From Paraburkholderia kururiensis (GTDB lineage: Bacteria; Pseudomonadota; Gammaproteobacteria; Burkholderiales; Burkholderiaceae), in the NCBI RefSeq assembly GCF_034424375.1, contig NZ_CP139965.1, forward strand, positions 3,100,001 to 3,164,000: DNA of 64,000 bases, read 5' to 3'. This document shows positions 9,120 through 17,002 of this stretch, piece after piece. The notes under the pieces were generated by a model, which was not told where the DNA came from, did no database searches, and saw nothing but the letters and a program-made list of their open reading frames with translations. Position 1 is the first letter of the stretch. The number at the start of each line of letters is the position of its first letter. Position numbers and translations under genes: made by a program.

Positions 9120-9962
9120 ATGTCTGACCGACCGATTATAGACTGGCCCGCCTGGATCGCCTCGCCGCCCGGCCGCTACGTGCTGGACTGGGAACAGGAG
9201 CAGTTGGACCGCGTGGTGTCGGACGTCTTCGGCTATCACGCGCTGCAACTCGGCCTGCCGCAACTCGACGGGCTGCGCGAAAACCGCATGCCGTGCCGCG
9301 GCCTGCTGCTCGACGCCCAAAGCGTCGCGAGCGCCCCCTACACCCTGCCGCGCGACGCCGGCATCGCGGGACCCGTGGCGCCCGTCTGGCCGGCGCCCGC
9401 GCCGCGCCACGCGCCCGAGGGCCGCAGCGTGGTGTGGTGCGACCTGCTCGACCTGCCGCTCGAAACGCAAAGCGTCGACCTCATCGTGATGCCGCACACG
9501 CTCGAGTTCACGAGCGATCCCCACCGGCTGCTGCGCGAGGCCGAGCGCGTGCTCATGCCCGAGGGGCAGCTCGTGATCCTCGGCTTCAATTCACTGAGCC
9601 TCTGGGGCGCCCGCCAGTCGGTTGGCAAGGTGGCGGGCCGCCCGTTCCTGCCCGGCGAGCACGACCTCATCGCGTTCACGCGCCTCAAGGACTGGATCAA
9701 GCTGCTCGGCTTCGAACTTGAACGCGGGCGCTTCGGCTGCTATCGTCCGCCGCTTGCCACCGACCAGTGGCTCGCGCGCTACGCCTTCATGGAAAGCGCG
9801 GGCGACCGCTGGTGGCCCATCTTCGGCGCCGTCTACATGGTGACGGCGATCAAGCGCGTGCGCGGCATGCGTCTCGTCGGACCCGTGAAGGTGAAAAAGC
9901 CCGTGCTGGCGCCGGGCCTCGCGCCGGCGGCCACCCCTCATCCACGCAACAGGAACTCATGA
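9120..9962 (+). CDS. SAM-dependent methyltransferase, YafS-like
   Basis: A 280-residue class I methyltransferase-like protein (Methyltransf_11 type). The post-I to motif II region WCDLLDLPLETQSVDLIVMP and the following LREAERVLMPEGQLVILGFN are the recognisable core of the fold; the N-terminal SAM loop is poorly conserved. It occupies the position of E. coli yafS between gloB and rnhA, so orthology is likely, but the substrate of that family is not established to my knowledge. Its TGA overlaps the rnhA ATG (ATGA), suggesting translational coupling. Start ATG at 9120 chosen; 23 further upstream codons are open but antisense to gloB. Confidence 0.85.
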   Translation: MSDRPIIDWPAWIASPPGRYVLDWEQEQLDRVVSDVFGYHALQLGLPQLDGLRENRMPCRGLLLDAQSVASAPYTLPRDAGIAGPVAPVWPAPAPRHAPEGRSVVWCDLLDLPLETQSVDLIVMPHTLEFTSDPHRLLREAERVLMPEGQLVILGFNSLSLWGARQSVGKVAGRPFLPGEHDLIAFTRLKDWIKLLGFELERGRFGCYRPPLATDQWLARYAFMESAGDRWWPIFGAVYMVTAIKRVRGMRLVGPVKVKKPVLAPGLAPAATPHPRNRNS

Positions 9963-10408
9963 CTTCTCCCGACTTCGTCGAAATCTTCACGGACGGCGCC
10001 TGCAAGGGCAATCCCGGTCCGGGCGGCTGGGGCGCGCTGCTGCGCTTCGGCACGCAGGAAAAAGAACTGTTCGGCGGCGAGGCGCAGACCACCAACAACC
10101 GCATGGAACTGATGGCCGTGATCGCGGCGCTGGACGCGCTCAAGCGTCCCTGCCGCGTGGTCGTGCACACCGATTCGCAGTACGTGCAGAAAGGCATCAG
10201 CGAGTGGATTCACGGCTGGAAGAAAAAGAACTGGATGACCGCGGCGAAAACGCCCGTGAAGAACGACGATTTGTGGAAGCGGCTGGATGCGCTCGTCGGG
10301 CGCCACGACATCGAATGGCGCTGGGTCAAGGGTCACGCCGGTCATCCGGAGAACGAGCGCGCGGACGCGCTCGCCAACCGCGGCGTCGCCGCGCTCGCTC
10401 CAACGTGA
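9959..10408 (+). CDS. rnhA: Ribonuclease HI
   Basis: Degrades RNA in RNA:DNA hybrids. The 149-residue product contains the four acidic catalytic residues in their usual settings: Asp in IFTDGACKGNPGPGGWG, Glu in NNRMELMAVIAAL, Asp in VHTDSQYV and Asp in ENERADALAN, plus the basic protrusion HGWKKKNW. Length equals the E. coli enzyme. ATG overlaps the preceding stop; dnaQ follows after 76 bp. Confidence 0.97.
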   Translation: MTSPDFVEIFTDGACKGNPGPGGWGALLRFGTQEKELFGGEAQTTNNRMELMAVIAALDALKRPCRVVVHTDSQYVQKGISEWIHGWKKKNWMTAAKTPVKNDDLWKRLDALVGRHDIEWRWVKGHAGHPENERADALANRGVAALAPT

Positions 10409-10484
10409 TGCCGGGTTCGCACCCAGCACTCAGGCAAGCGGCCGCACCCGCTTCCCGCAACACTTCAACGTAAAACCGCCCAAC

Positions 10485-11249
10485 ATGCGCCAGATCATTC
10501 TCGATACCGAAACCACCGGCCTCAATGCGCGTTCCGGCGACCGCATCATCGAAATTGGCTGCGTGGAACTGGTGAACCGCCGGCTGACCGGCAACAACCT
10601 GCACTTCTACGTGAATCCGGAACGCGACAGCGACCCGGGCGCGCTCGCCGTACACGGCCTCACCACCGAATTTCTGAGCGACAAACCCAAATTCGCCGAG
10701 ATCGCCAACGAGTTGCTCGACTTCGTGCGCGGCGCGGAAATCATCATCCACAACGCGCCGTTCGATATCGGCTTTCTCGAAGCGGAATTTGCGTTGCTCG
10801 GACTGCCGTCGTTTCGCGAGCACTGCGGCGAGATCATCGATACGCTCGTGCAGGCCAAGCAGATGTTCCCCGGCAAGCGCAATTCGCTCGACGCGCTCTG
10901 CGACCGCTTCGGCATCAGCAACGCGCACCGCACGCTGCACGGCGCGCTGCTCGACTCGGAACTGCTAGCGGAAGTCTACCTGGCGATGACACGCGGCCAG
11001 GAAAGCCTCGTGATCGACATGATCGGGGAAACGGCCGTCGCCGCTGGCGAAGCCGGCGCGCCGCTGTTGCAGGCGAGTTCGCTCGCCCTACCCGTGATCC
11101 TCGCGACCGACGAGGAACTGGCCGCGCATCAGTCCGTGCTCGACGGTCTCGACAAGGCGGTCAAGGGAACGAGCGTCTGGCGCTTCGAACCCGCGCCGGC
11201 CGCTGAGGCTCAAGGGGCGGGCAAAGCTGTCGATACGCAGGTCGCTTAA
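10485..11249 (+). CDS. dnaQ: DNA polymerase III epsilon subunit (3'-5' proofreading exonuclease)
   Basis: Proofreading subunit of the replicative polymerase. The 254-residue protein has exonuclease motif I (ILDTETTGL at its N-terminus), motif II (IIIHNAPFDIGFLEAEF) and motif III epsilon (HGALLDSELLAEVYL). The C-terminal segment, expected to bind the alpha subunit, is less conserved. Start ATG gives MRQIILDTETTG; the open frame extends upstream over rnhA in another frame and is not coding. Third gene of the methyltransferase-rnhA-dnaQ run. Confidence 0.97.
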   Translation: MRQIILDTETTGLNARSGDRIIEIGCVELVNRRLTGNNLHFYVNPERDSDPGALAVHGLTTEFLSDKPKFAEIANELLDFVRGAEIIIHNAPFDIGFLEAEFALLGLPSFREHCGEIIDTLVQAKQMFPGKRNSLDALCDRFGISNAHRTLHGALLDSELLAEVYLAMTRGQESLVIDMIGETAVAAGEAGAPLLQASSLALPVILATDEELAAHQSVLDGLDKAVKGTSVWRFEPAPAAEAQGAGKAVDTQVA

Positions 11250-11256
11250 AAAGTAC

Positions 11257-11285
11257 TTTACGAGCTGCGAGGAGTCTGACATAAT
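11257..11285 (+). promoter_or_regulatory. Predicted promoter of tRNA-Val
   Basis: TTTACG, 17 bp, CATAAT, ending 12 bp before the mature tRNA 5' end, which is the right distance for a tRNA promoter. Confidence 0.55.
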
Positions 11286-11297
11286 GCGCAGCTCTTC

Positions 11298-11372
11298 GGG
11301 CGGTTAGCTCAGCGGTAGAGCACTGCCTTCACACGGCAGGGGTCACTGGTTCGATCCCAGTACCGCCCACCA
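11298..11372 (+). tRNA. tRNA-Val (anticodon CAC)
   Basis: 75 nt with encoded CCA. The acceptor stem GGGCGGT pairs perfectly with ACCGCCC. D-arm GCTCAGCGGTAGAGC, anticodon stem CTGCC/GGCAG with loop TTCACAC (anticodon CAC, reads GTG) and T-loop GGTTCGATCCC are all present. Confidence 0.95.
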
Positions 11373-11404
11373 GAATTCGTGGGTGTGTCGGAAGCCCGAA
11401 GAAC

Positions 11405-11437
11405 AAAGGCCCTCAGGCGTAAGCCGAGGGCCTTTTT
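11405..11437 (+). terminator. Intrinsic terminator after tRNA-Val
   Basis: AAAGGCCCTC pairs with GAGGGCCTTT across an 11-nt loop and is followed by further T residues, 32 bp beyond the tRNA. Confidence 0.75.
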
Positions 11438-11726
11438 CTTTGCGTTTGCAAACCTCGCAGAATGCCCTTTTGGTGCGCGTTCGGTGCGTCCTTTGTGTCT
11501 CTCGCGGTGCGGTGCTCGCGCTTGATCTGAACTCGCCCGAACCGAAGCTGCTGCACAACCATCCTCCCGCGTTGCGGACCTCTTCGCGCTCACGCTTTTC
11601 TGGGTGAGCCGATCTGGATGTTCGTGTTTCGCGCACGCGTGAGCGTGGCCCTTATCGCGCTATGCGGCGCGAGCATGCTGCTCGCGATTCGAGGAAAACG
11701 CCACGCCCTCGCATGCCCTCGCGCGT
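11438..11726. other. Intergenic region with no recognised feature
   Basis: About 290 bp between the tRNA-Val terminator and the 3' end of the SMP-30 gene. No supported ORF, no integrase remnant and no duplicated tRNA 3' end were seen, so no sign that the tRNA is an occupied attachment site. Confidence 0.5.
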
Positions 11727-12656
11727 TCACAACGCGCCCGCGTACTCCGGCTCCGGCAAACCGGCCACGCCGGGCTTCACGGCGAAGACCGCACCGTCGT
11801 CTTCGGATGCCCGATTCGCCGGCTGGATCGACATCACGAACAACGTATCGAGCCCGCTTCCGCCGAACGCGCACATCGAAGGCTTCACAGCAGGCACTGC
11901 GATCTCGCGGTCCAGCACGCCCTGCGGCGTGAAGCGCAAGACGCGCCCGGCGTCGTTGGCGCAAATCCAGTAGCAGCCATCGGCATCCATGGCCGCGCCG
12001 TCGGGCCGGCCCACGTAGTGATGCAGGTCCGCGAACACGCGGCGGTTGTGCGGCATGCCGGTATCCGTGTCGAAGTCGAACGCCCAGACGAGTCGACGCG
12101 ACGGATGCGAGTCCGAGAGATACATGGTCTTGCCGTCGGGCGACCAGGCGAGGCCATTCTGCGTAACGAGTCCGCCGATGACGGGCGCCGACAGCACGCC
12201 CTCGGCGTCGAATCGATAAAGCGCACCGGCCGGATTGGCGAGCGACATGTCCTGCACCATCGTGCCTGCCCAGAAGCGCCCCTGGCGATCGCAGCGGCCG
12301 TCGTTGAAGCGCATGTCGGGCGCGGCGTGTACGGGTGCGGCGAGCTTTTTCACCTGCGCTCGTGGCGCTTCGTCGGACGCAGTGCCAATGCTGCCCGCCT
12401 CCGGCAGCGTCACCGCGAACACGCCGGTTTCGAGCCCCGCGATGAGGCCACTGCCCTGCGCGAACGCGATGCACGCCACGCGCTCCGGCAGCAGCCACTC
12501 CGTGCGCGCGCTGTCGTCCATGCGCAGCCGCACGATCTTCTGCGCCGGAATGTCGACCCAGTACAGCGCATTCTCCTGCGCCCGCCACACCGGGCTTTCG
12601 CCCACCTGCATGCGCCCCGCAGCGGCAATGCGTTCGACGCGGACCGTACCGCTCAC
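11727..12656 (-). CDS. SMP-30/gluconolactonase family aldarolactonase (UxuL-type, inferred)
   Basis: A 309-residue six-bladed beta-propeller of the SMP-30/regucalcin family. Family motifs include GESPVWRAQENALYWVD near the N-terminus, FNDGRCDRQGRFWAGTM, NGLAWSPDGKTMYLSDS and GRPDGAAMDADGCYW; the Glu, Asn and Asp of these supply the divalent metal site. It follows uronate dehydrogenase with a GTGA start/stop overlap. The likely job is therefore opening the glucaro- or galactarolactone made by that enzyme to the free aldarate. Substrate is inferred from coupling and pathway. The GTG start is set by the overlap. Confidence 0.88.
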   Translation of the reverse strand: MSGTVRVERIAAAGRMQVGESPVWRAQENALYWVDIPAQKIVRLRMDDSARTEWLLPERVACIAFAQGSGLIAGLETGVFAVTLPEAGSIGTASDEAPRAQVKKLAAPVHAAPDMRFNDGRCDRQGRFWAGTMVQDMSLANPAGALYRFDAEGVLSAPVIGGLVTQNGLAWSPDGKTMYLSDSHPSRRLVWAFDFDTDTGMPHNRRVFADLHHYVGRPDGAAMDADGCYWICANDAGRVLRFTPQGVLDREIAVPAVKPSMCAFGGSGLDTLFVMSIQPANRASEDDGAVFAVKPGVAGLPEPEYAGAL

Positions 12657-13486
12657 CGGCTGCGCTCCATCGGCTCGCCCACCACGAACGCGCCGCCCTG
12701 GAAGCGTTGCGCAGGGTCGTCGTACGCGGCGGTCGGCGCGCTCACCGGGAAGCGGTCCGCGAACTGCGCCGAGCTGTCCTGCGGGCGGAAGCCAAGAAAG
12801 CCGACCTTGGTGTTGTCCCACCACCTGGCGGGGTTGTCCGATACGCCGTAGACGATCGCGTGTCCGACACGGTTCGTGAACAGCGAGCAGCGCACGAGTT
12901 CGATGAAATCGCGATAGCTGAGGAAGGTGACGAGCATGCGCGGATTCTTCGGCTCTTCGAACGACGAACCGATGCGCAGGCACACCGTTTCGATGCCGAA
13001 GCGGTCGTAGTAGTAACGCGAAAGTGCCTCGCCGAAGCATTTCGTCACGCCGTAGAGGCTGTCGGGACGCTGCGGCGAATCGGCGTCGAGCACTTCGGTC
13101 ACGGGATGAAAACCGATGGCGTGATTGGAACTCGCAAACACGACGCGCTTCACGCCGTGGCGCTGCGCGGCGGCGTAGAGATTGTAGGTGCCGCGGATGT
13201 TGGCTTCGATCAGGTCGTCGAAGGGTGCGTCCACCGAAATGCCGCCGAGGTGAACGACCGCGTCCACGCCTTCGAGCAGCGCATCCACGGCCGCGCGGTC
13301 GGCCAGATCGACCACCGATGCCTCTTCGTGCGCCGCTACCGCATCGAGCGGCGCGACGTCCGTGATGCGGACTGTATCCGCCCATTGTGCAAGCGCCCCG
13401 CGCAACTGTTTGCCAAGGTTGCCGGCTGCGCCGGTCAGAAGCAGCCGCCGGAAAGGTTTGCGCGGTGCCGCTGATTCGTTGCTCAT
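12653..13486 (-). CDS. udh: Uronate dehydrogenase (NAD-dependent)
   Basis: Oxidises D-glucuronate/D-galacturonate to the corresponding aldarolactone with NAD+. The 277-residue short-chain dehydrogenase/epimerase fold has the cofactor loop LLLTGAAGNLGKQLR, the catalytic Tyr-x3-Lys in DSLYGVTKCFGEAL and the Ser upstream in VVFASSNHAIGF. The family-typical C-terminal part includes YGVSDNPARWWDN. Length and motifs match bacterial uronate dehydrogenases (EC 1.1.1.203). Start ATG preferred over an in-frame GTG three codons upstream because GGTGG lies 5 nt before it. First gene of a two-gene operon divergent from the LacI-type regulator. Confidence 0.88.
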   Translation of the reverse strand: MSNESAAPRKPFRRLLLTGAAGNLGKQLRGALAQWADTVRITDVAPLDAVAAHEEASVVDLADRAAVDALLEGVDAVVHLGGISVDAPFDDLIEANIRGTYNLYAAAQRHGVKRVVFASSNHAIGFHPVTEVLDADSPQRPDSLYGVTKCFGEALSRYYYDRFGIETVCLRIGSSFEEPKNPRMLVTFLSYRDFIELVRCSLFTNRVGHAIVYGVSDNPARWWDNTKVGFLGFRPQDSSAQFADRFPVSAPTAAYDDPAQRFQGGAFVVGEPMERSR

Positions 13487-13567
13487 GAATGCCACCCAGA
13501 TGGATTGAGTAATGGTTCAGTAATGGATTTGCCTCACCCTTGTCTCCGGGGCGCAGGCGGCGCGAGA

Positions 13568-13579
13568 GAAAACGTTTTC
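13568..13579. promoter_or_regulatory. LacI-type operator at the udh promoter
   Basis: Perfect 12-bp palindrome GAAAACGTTTTC with the central CG typical of LacI-family operators. It lies immediately downstream of the predicted udh -10 box, covering the expected transcription start. Confidence 0.7.
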
Positions 13580-13582
13580 CTG

Positions 13583-13611
13583 ATAATAAGGTGGTGCAGT
13601 GGACGAGTCAA
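13583..13611 (-). promoter_or_regulatory. Predicted sigma70 promoter of the udh-lactonase operon
   Basis: Minus-strand TTGACT, 17 bp, TATTAT, followed after 3 bp by the LacI-type palindrome. This is a strong consensus match and an arrangement expected for repression by steric block. Confidence 0.7.
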
Positions 13612-13756
13612 TCGGGCCTTACCGCGCCTGTCTGATCGGCGTTTCGTCAAGTCCTGTCGACAAAGGAAGCCGAGATACGACAACGAAAACGAGGCGGGGC
13701 GAAGGGATGAGTGACAGGAAAGGTCGTCTTCCGTGAAAATGCAGTTAACAATCCGA

Positions 13757-13768
13757 GAAAACGTTACC
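13757..13768. promoter_or_regulatory. Second, imperfect LacI-type operator before the regulator gene
   Basis: GAAAACGTTACC shares GAAAACGTT with the palindrome at 13568 and sits 8 bp before the regulator's ATG. Autoregulation is inferred. Confidence 0.5.
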
Positions 13769-13775
13769 TCCATCG

Positions 13776-14768
13776 ATGAAGAAATCGTCCCCTACCATCC
13801 GTGACGTCGCCGCCGCAGCGGGCGTTTCGGTCGCCACCGTCTCGAAGTACATGAACGGCGCGCAGCGCTTTTCCGCGCCCGTGGAGGCACGGCTGAAGGC
13901 CGCTATCGAGGCGCTCGGCTATCGCTCGAATCCGCTCGCACGCTCGATGATCACGGGCAAGACGCGCACCATCGGGCTCACGGTTCTCGATATCTCCAAT
14001 CCGCACTTCACGAACATCGTGAAGGGGGCAAACCGGGTCGCGCTGCAGCACGACTACACGCTGCTGCTCGTCGATACGGAAGAAAACCAGGCGCGCGAGC
14101 GGCCGCTGATCGAGGCGCTGGCGCTGCGCGTGGACGGCCTGATCGTGAGTTCGCGCATGCCTGACGAAGCGTCGGACTGGATGCTCGAACTCAACAAGCC
14201 CGTGGTGTTGCTGCGGCGCAGCCCGCATCTGCAGATTCCGAGCGTGGGCATCGACAACCATCTGGCCACCTACATGCTCGCGCGCCATCTCGTGAACCAG
14301 GGGCATCGGCGGGTCGCCTATCTCGGCTTCGGACAGGCGCGCGTCAACGACGAGCGGATTCGCGGCGCGCGCGAGTGCCTCGCCGAGGCAGATCTCACGC
14401 TCGACGTGTACGACGCGCATGCGCCCACGGCGCAGGCGGGCGAGCGAGCCTGTTCGTCGGTGATGCTCGGGCCGTCCCGGCCCGACGCGGTGATCTGCTA
14501 CAACGATCTGATCGCGCTCGGCTTCATGAAAGAAGCGGCCTCGCTCGGGTTCGGGCTGCCGCAAGACGTGTCGGTTACGGGCATCGACAACGTGCCGTAC
14601 GGCGAATACGCGTCGCCCGCCCTCACGACGGTGGACATCCAGAGCGAAAAGATGGGCGAGCTCGCCATGCAGAAACTGATCGAGGCGCTTGCTGGCAAGC
14701 GCGAAAGCGGCTACGCGACCTTCGAGCCCCGCCTGATCGTGCGCGAGTCGACGATCCGGCGCGATTGA
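13776..14768 (+). CDS. LacI-family transcriptional regulator of the uronate locus
   Basis: 330 residues. The N-terminal helix-turn-helix is PTIRDVAAAAGVSVATVSKY, with the hinge YRSNPLARSM that places Leu/Ala in the minor groove at the operator centre. A periplasmic-binding-protein-like effector domain follows (TRTIGLTVLDISNPHFTNIV to VTGIDNVPYGEYASPALTTV). Divergent from udh, with matching palindromes in the 289-bp spacer. It most likely represses udh and the lactonase, and itself, until a uronate or aldarate-derived effector binds. Effector identity is inference. Confidence 0.9.
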   Translation: MKKSSPTIRDVAAAAGVSVATVSKYMNGAQRFSAPVEARLKAAIEALGYRSNPLARSMITGKTRTIGLTVLDISNPHFTNIVKGANRVALQHDYTLLLVDTEENQARERPLIEALALRVDGLIVSSRMPDEASDWMLELNKPVVLLRRSPHLQIPSVGIDNHLATYMLARHLVNQGHRRVAYLGFGQARVNDERIRGARECLAEADLTLDVYDAHAPTAQAGERACSSVMLGPSRPDAVICYNDLIALGFMKEAASLGFGLPQDVSVTGIDNVPYGEYASPALTTVDIQSEKMGELAMQKLIEALAGKRESGYATFEPRLIVRESTIRRD

Positions 14769-14810
14769 AGGAGCAACCGGGCATGCCACCCGCGGCATGA
14801 TGGGCCCAAC

Positions 14811-14838
14811 GCCGGGGCGAGCTCGGCTTCGCCCCGGC
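14811..14838 (+). terminator. Strong hairpin between the LacI-type gene and kdgD
   Basis: 10-bp GC-rich stem GCCGGGGCGA/TCGCCCCGGC with an 8-nt loop, 42 bp beyond the regulator stop. It lacks a T tract, so intrinsic termination is uncertain. Confidence 0.4.
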
Positions 14839-14936
14839 AGCGCCAACCCGCCCCAATCAAAAGCATTGCCGGTCGCCCAATTCATGTTGTACGATGACCG
14901 ACATCTTCAACGAACCGCGCGCCGCGCACGTCTACC

Positions 14937-15848
14937 ATGACCCCTCAAGAGCTCAAGACCGTCCTTTCTTCGGGCCTGCTGTCGTTCCCCGTCACCGACT
15001 TCGACGCCAACGGCGATTTCCGCCCGGACACCTACGCGGCGCGCCTCGAATGGCTGGCGCCCTACGGCGCGAGCGCCCTCTTCGCCGCGGGCGGCACCGG
15101 CGAATTCTTCTCGCTCCAGCCGGACGAGTTCACGGACATCATTCGCACCGCGGTCGAAACCTGCCGCAACAAGGTGCCGATTCTCGCGGGCGCCGGCGGC
15201 CCGACGCGCACCGCCATCGCGTTTGCGCGCGAAGCCGAGCGCGTAGGCGCGCAAGGCGTGCTGCTGCTGCCGCACTACCTCACGGAAGCGTCGCAGGAAG
15301 GCCTCGCGGCGCACGTGGAAGCGGTGTGCAAGTCCGTGAACTTCGGTGTGGTGGTGTACAACCGCGGCGCGTGCCGCCTGCAGGCCGACACGCTGGCGCG
15401 TCTCGCGGACCGCTGCCCGAACCTCGTAGGTTTCAAGGACGGCATCGGCGACATCGAACTGATGGTTACGATTCGCCGCAAGCTGGGCGACCGCTTCACG
15501 TACCTGGGCGGCCTGCCGACGGCGGAAGTGTACGCGGCGGCGTACAAGGCGCTCGGCGTGCCGGTGTATTCGTCCGCGGTGTTCAACTTCATTCCCAAAA
15601 CGGCGGTCGAGTTCTACCAGGCTATCGCGAACGACGACCACGCGACGGCGGGCCGCCTGCTCGACCAGTTCTTCCTGCCGTATCTGGAAATCCGCAACCG
15701 TCGTGCGGGCTACGCCGTGAGCATCGTCAAGGCCGGCGCACGCCTAGTGGGCCACGACGCCGGCCCGGTGCGCGCACCGCTCACCGACCTCACCGACGAA
15801 GAGTGCGAGAAGCTCGACGCACTCATCAAGTCGGTCGGCGCGCAGTAA
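14937..15848 (+). CDS. kdgD: 5-dehydro-4-deoxyglucarate dehydratase
   Basis: Decarboxylating dehydratase that turns 5-keto-4-deoxyglucarate (product of GudD or galactarate dehydratase) into 2-oxoglutarate semialdehyde and CO2. The 303-residue DHDPS/NAL-type TIM barrel shows GGTGEFFSL near the N-terminus, the Tyr motif VVVYNRGACRL and the Schiff-base Lys in GFKDGIGD. Start ATG gives MTPQELKTVLSSGLLSFPVT, the usual KdgD N-terminus. A weak promoter-like pair TTGCCG/TACGAT lies just upstream. Confidence 0.95.
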   Translation: MTPQELKTVLSSGLLSFPVTDFDANGDFRPDTYAARLEWLAPYGASALFAAGGTGEFFSLQPDEFTDIIRTAVETCRNKVPILAGAGGPTRTAIAFAREAERVGAQGVLLLPHYLTEASQEGLAAHVEAVCKSVNFGVVVYNRGACRLQADTLARLADRCPNLVGFKDGIGDIELMVTIRRKLGDRFTYLGGLPTAEVYAAAYKALGVPVYSSAVFNFIPKTAVEFYQAIANDDHATAGRLLDQFFLPYLEIRNRRAGYAVSIVKAGARLVGHDAGPVRAPLTDLTDEECEKLDALIKSVGAQ

Positions 15849-15940
15849 TCGCGCGCGTCGCCTATCGTCGGTCGCGGCAGGTTGCGGCCGGTCACCGCCG
15901 GTTTCGTTCCGGCGGCACGCCGCTACCGTTCAATCGCAAA

Positions 15941-16720
15941 TCAAGCCGAATCGCCGCCTGCCTGCCCGGCCGCCTCGTGCGCCCGACGCAGCCGCTCGCG
16001 GCTTTTCGCCAGATGCGTCCGCATCGCGGCGCGCGCCGCCTCCTGGTCGCGCCGCGCAATCGCCTCGTAGATGTCCTCGTGTTCCTGCCCGAGGCGCGCG
16101 GCATAGCGGTCGGCATCGTCTTCCGCGAAGCTCGCCGAGTTGAGCCGCGTGCGCGGTATCAGCGTCGTGCCGAGCTGCGCCATGATGTCGACGAAATAGC
16201 GGTTGCCCGTCGCCTTCGCAATCTGCAGGTGAAACGCGTAGTCGAGCGTCGCGGTCTCGCCGCCCGATTTCGCCGCGGCTGAAATGGCGTCGAGCGCGCG
16301 CCTCAGCGCAGCCAGGTCGTCGGGCGTAGCGCGCTGCGCCGCGAGGCTCGCGCATTCGCTTTCGAGGCTGATGCGCAGTTCGAGAATGGCCAGCACGTCG
16401 CGGATCGTCGTGATGGTGGCCGGATCGATGCCCACCGGCCGGCTCGCGCGCGCCAGCACGAAGCTGCCGATGCCGTGCCGCGTCTCGACAAGGCCGCCGG
16501 CCTGCAACCGCGAGATGGCCTCGCGCACCACCGTCCGGCTCACGCCTTGAGCCAGCATGACCTCGGTTTCCGTGGGCAGTTTGTCACCGGGACGCAGCGT
16601 GCCGGCCTCGATCTGCGCCGTGAGCGCGTCGACGACCTCCTGGGCGAGGCTGCGCCCGCGGCGGCGGGGCGAGGCTCCGGCGGGGCTGGCGGCGGGCGGC
16701 GGCACGGTGGGCGCAGACAT
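15941..16720 (-). CDS. FadR-subfamily GntR regulator of aldarate catabolism
   Basis: 259 residues: winged helix-turn-helix with LPTETEVMLAQGVSRTVVRE and the wing GGLVETRHGIGSFV, then an all-helical FCD effector domain with metal/ligand-type residues (DYAFHLQIAKATGNRYF, and HEDIYEAIARRD). Divergent from the gudP-type transporter, with an inverted repeat in the spacer. It probably represses gudP-gudD, and perhaps kdgD, until an aldarate or keto-deoxy intermediate binds. The start MSAPTVPPP avoids a longer, unlike N-terminal stretch. Effector is inferred from context. Confidence 0.88.
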   Translation of the reverse strand: MSAPTVPPPAASPAGASPRRRGRSLAQEVVDALTAQIEAGTLRPGDKLPTETEVMLAQGVSRTVVREAISRLQAGGLVETRHGIGSFVLARASRPVGIDPATITTIRDVLAILELRISLESECASLAAQRATPDDLAALRRALDAISAAAKSGGETATLDYAFHLQIAKATGNRYFVDIMAQLGTTLIPRTRLNSASFAEDDADRYAARLGQEHEDIYEAIARRDQEAARAAMRTHLAKSRERLRRAHEAAGQAGGDSA

Positions 16721-16852
16721 GATGGGCAAAATCCTCGCGACAGACCGGTAGGCAAATTGCGCCGGTCCAAGGCTCGTTGAAGGGATGTTCAAGACGCTTT
16801 CAAGCCGTCTTTAAGGGTTAACGCGGGGTAGGTCTCTCAAAGCTGAGTTCAT

Positions 16853-16897
16853 TATACTGCGTCACATGTCATCTGATGACTGATGATATTGAGTCAT
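16853..16897 (+). promoter_or_regulatory. gudP promoter -10 with FadR/GntR-type operator
   Basis: TATACT at 16853-16858 is a good -10 box, though no good -35 precedes it. It is followed by the perfect inverted repeat GTCATC-T-GATGAC (16868-16880) and an overlapping second one, ATGACT (16876-16881) with AGTCAT (16892-16897). The site would cover the transcription start of gudP-gudD. The regulator assignment is inference from the divergent gene. Confidence 0.55.
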
Positions 16898-17002
16898 ATC
16901 CGCTCCTGAGCGCCGGCCTCTCGCCATCCTGCGGCCCGCTCGCGTCCGCTCAAGCGCGGCAATCCATTGCCAGCAGTCCCTTCCCGGGTCCGGTCCTTCG
17001 TC

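Noticed and set aside
11298..11726. tRNA-Val as an integration site for a genomic island (the uronate locus)
   Set aside because: No integrase, no repeated tRNA 3' end found at the far side, and composition of the locus matches its surroundings.
15892..16282. Continuation of a 462-codon plus-strand frame past kdgD
   Set aside because: Runs in the wrong phase of kdgD and antisense to the GntR gene; not coding.
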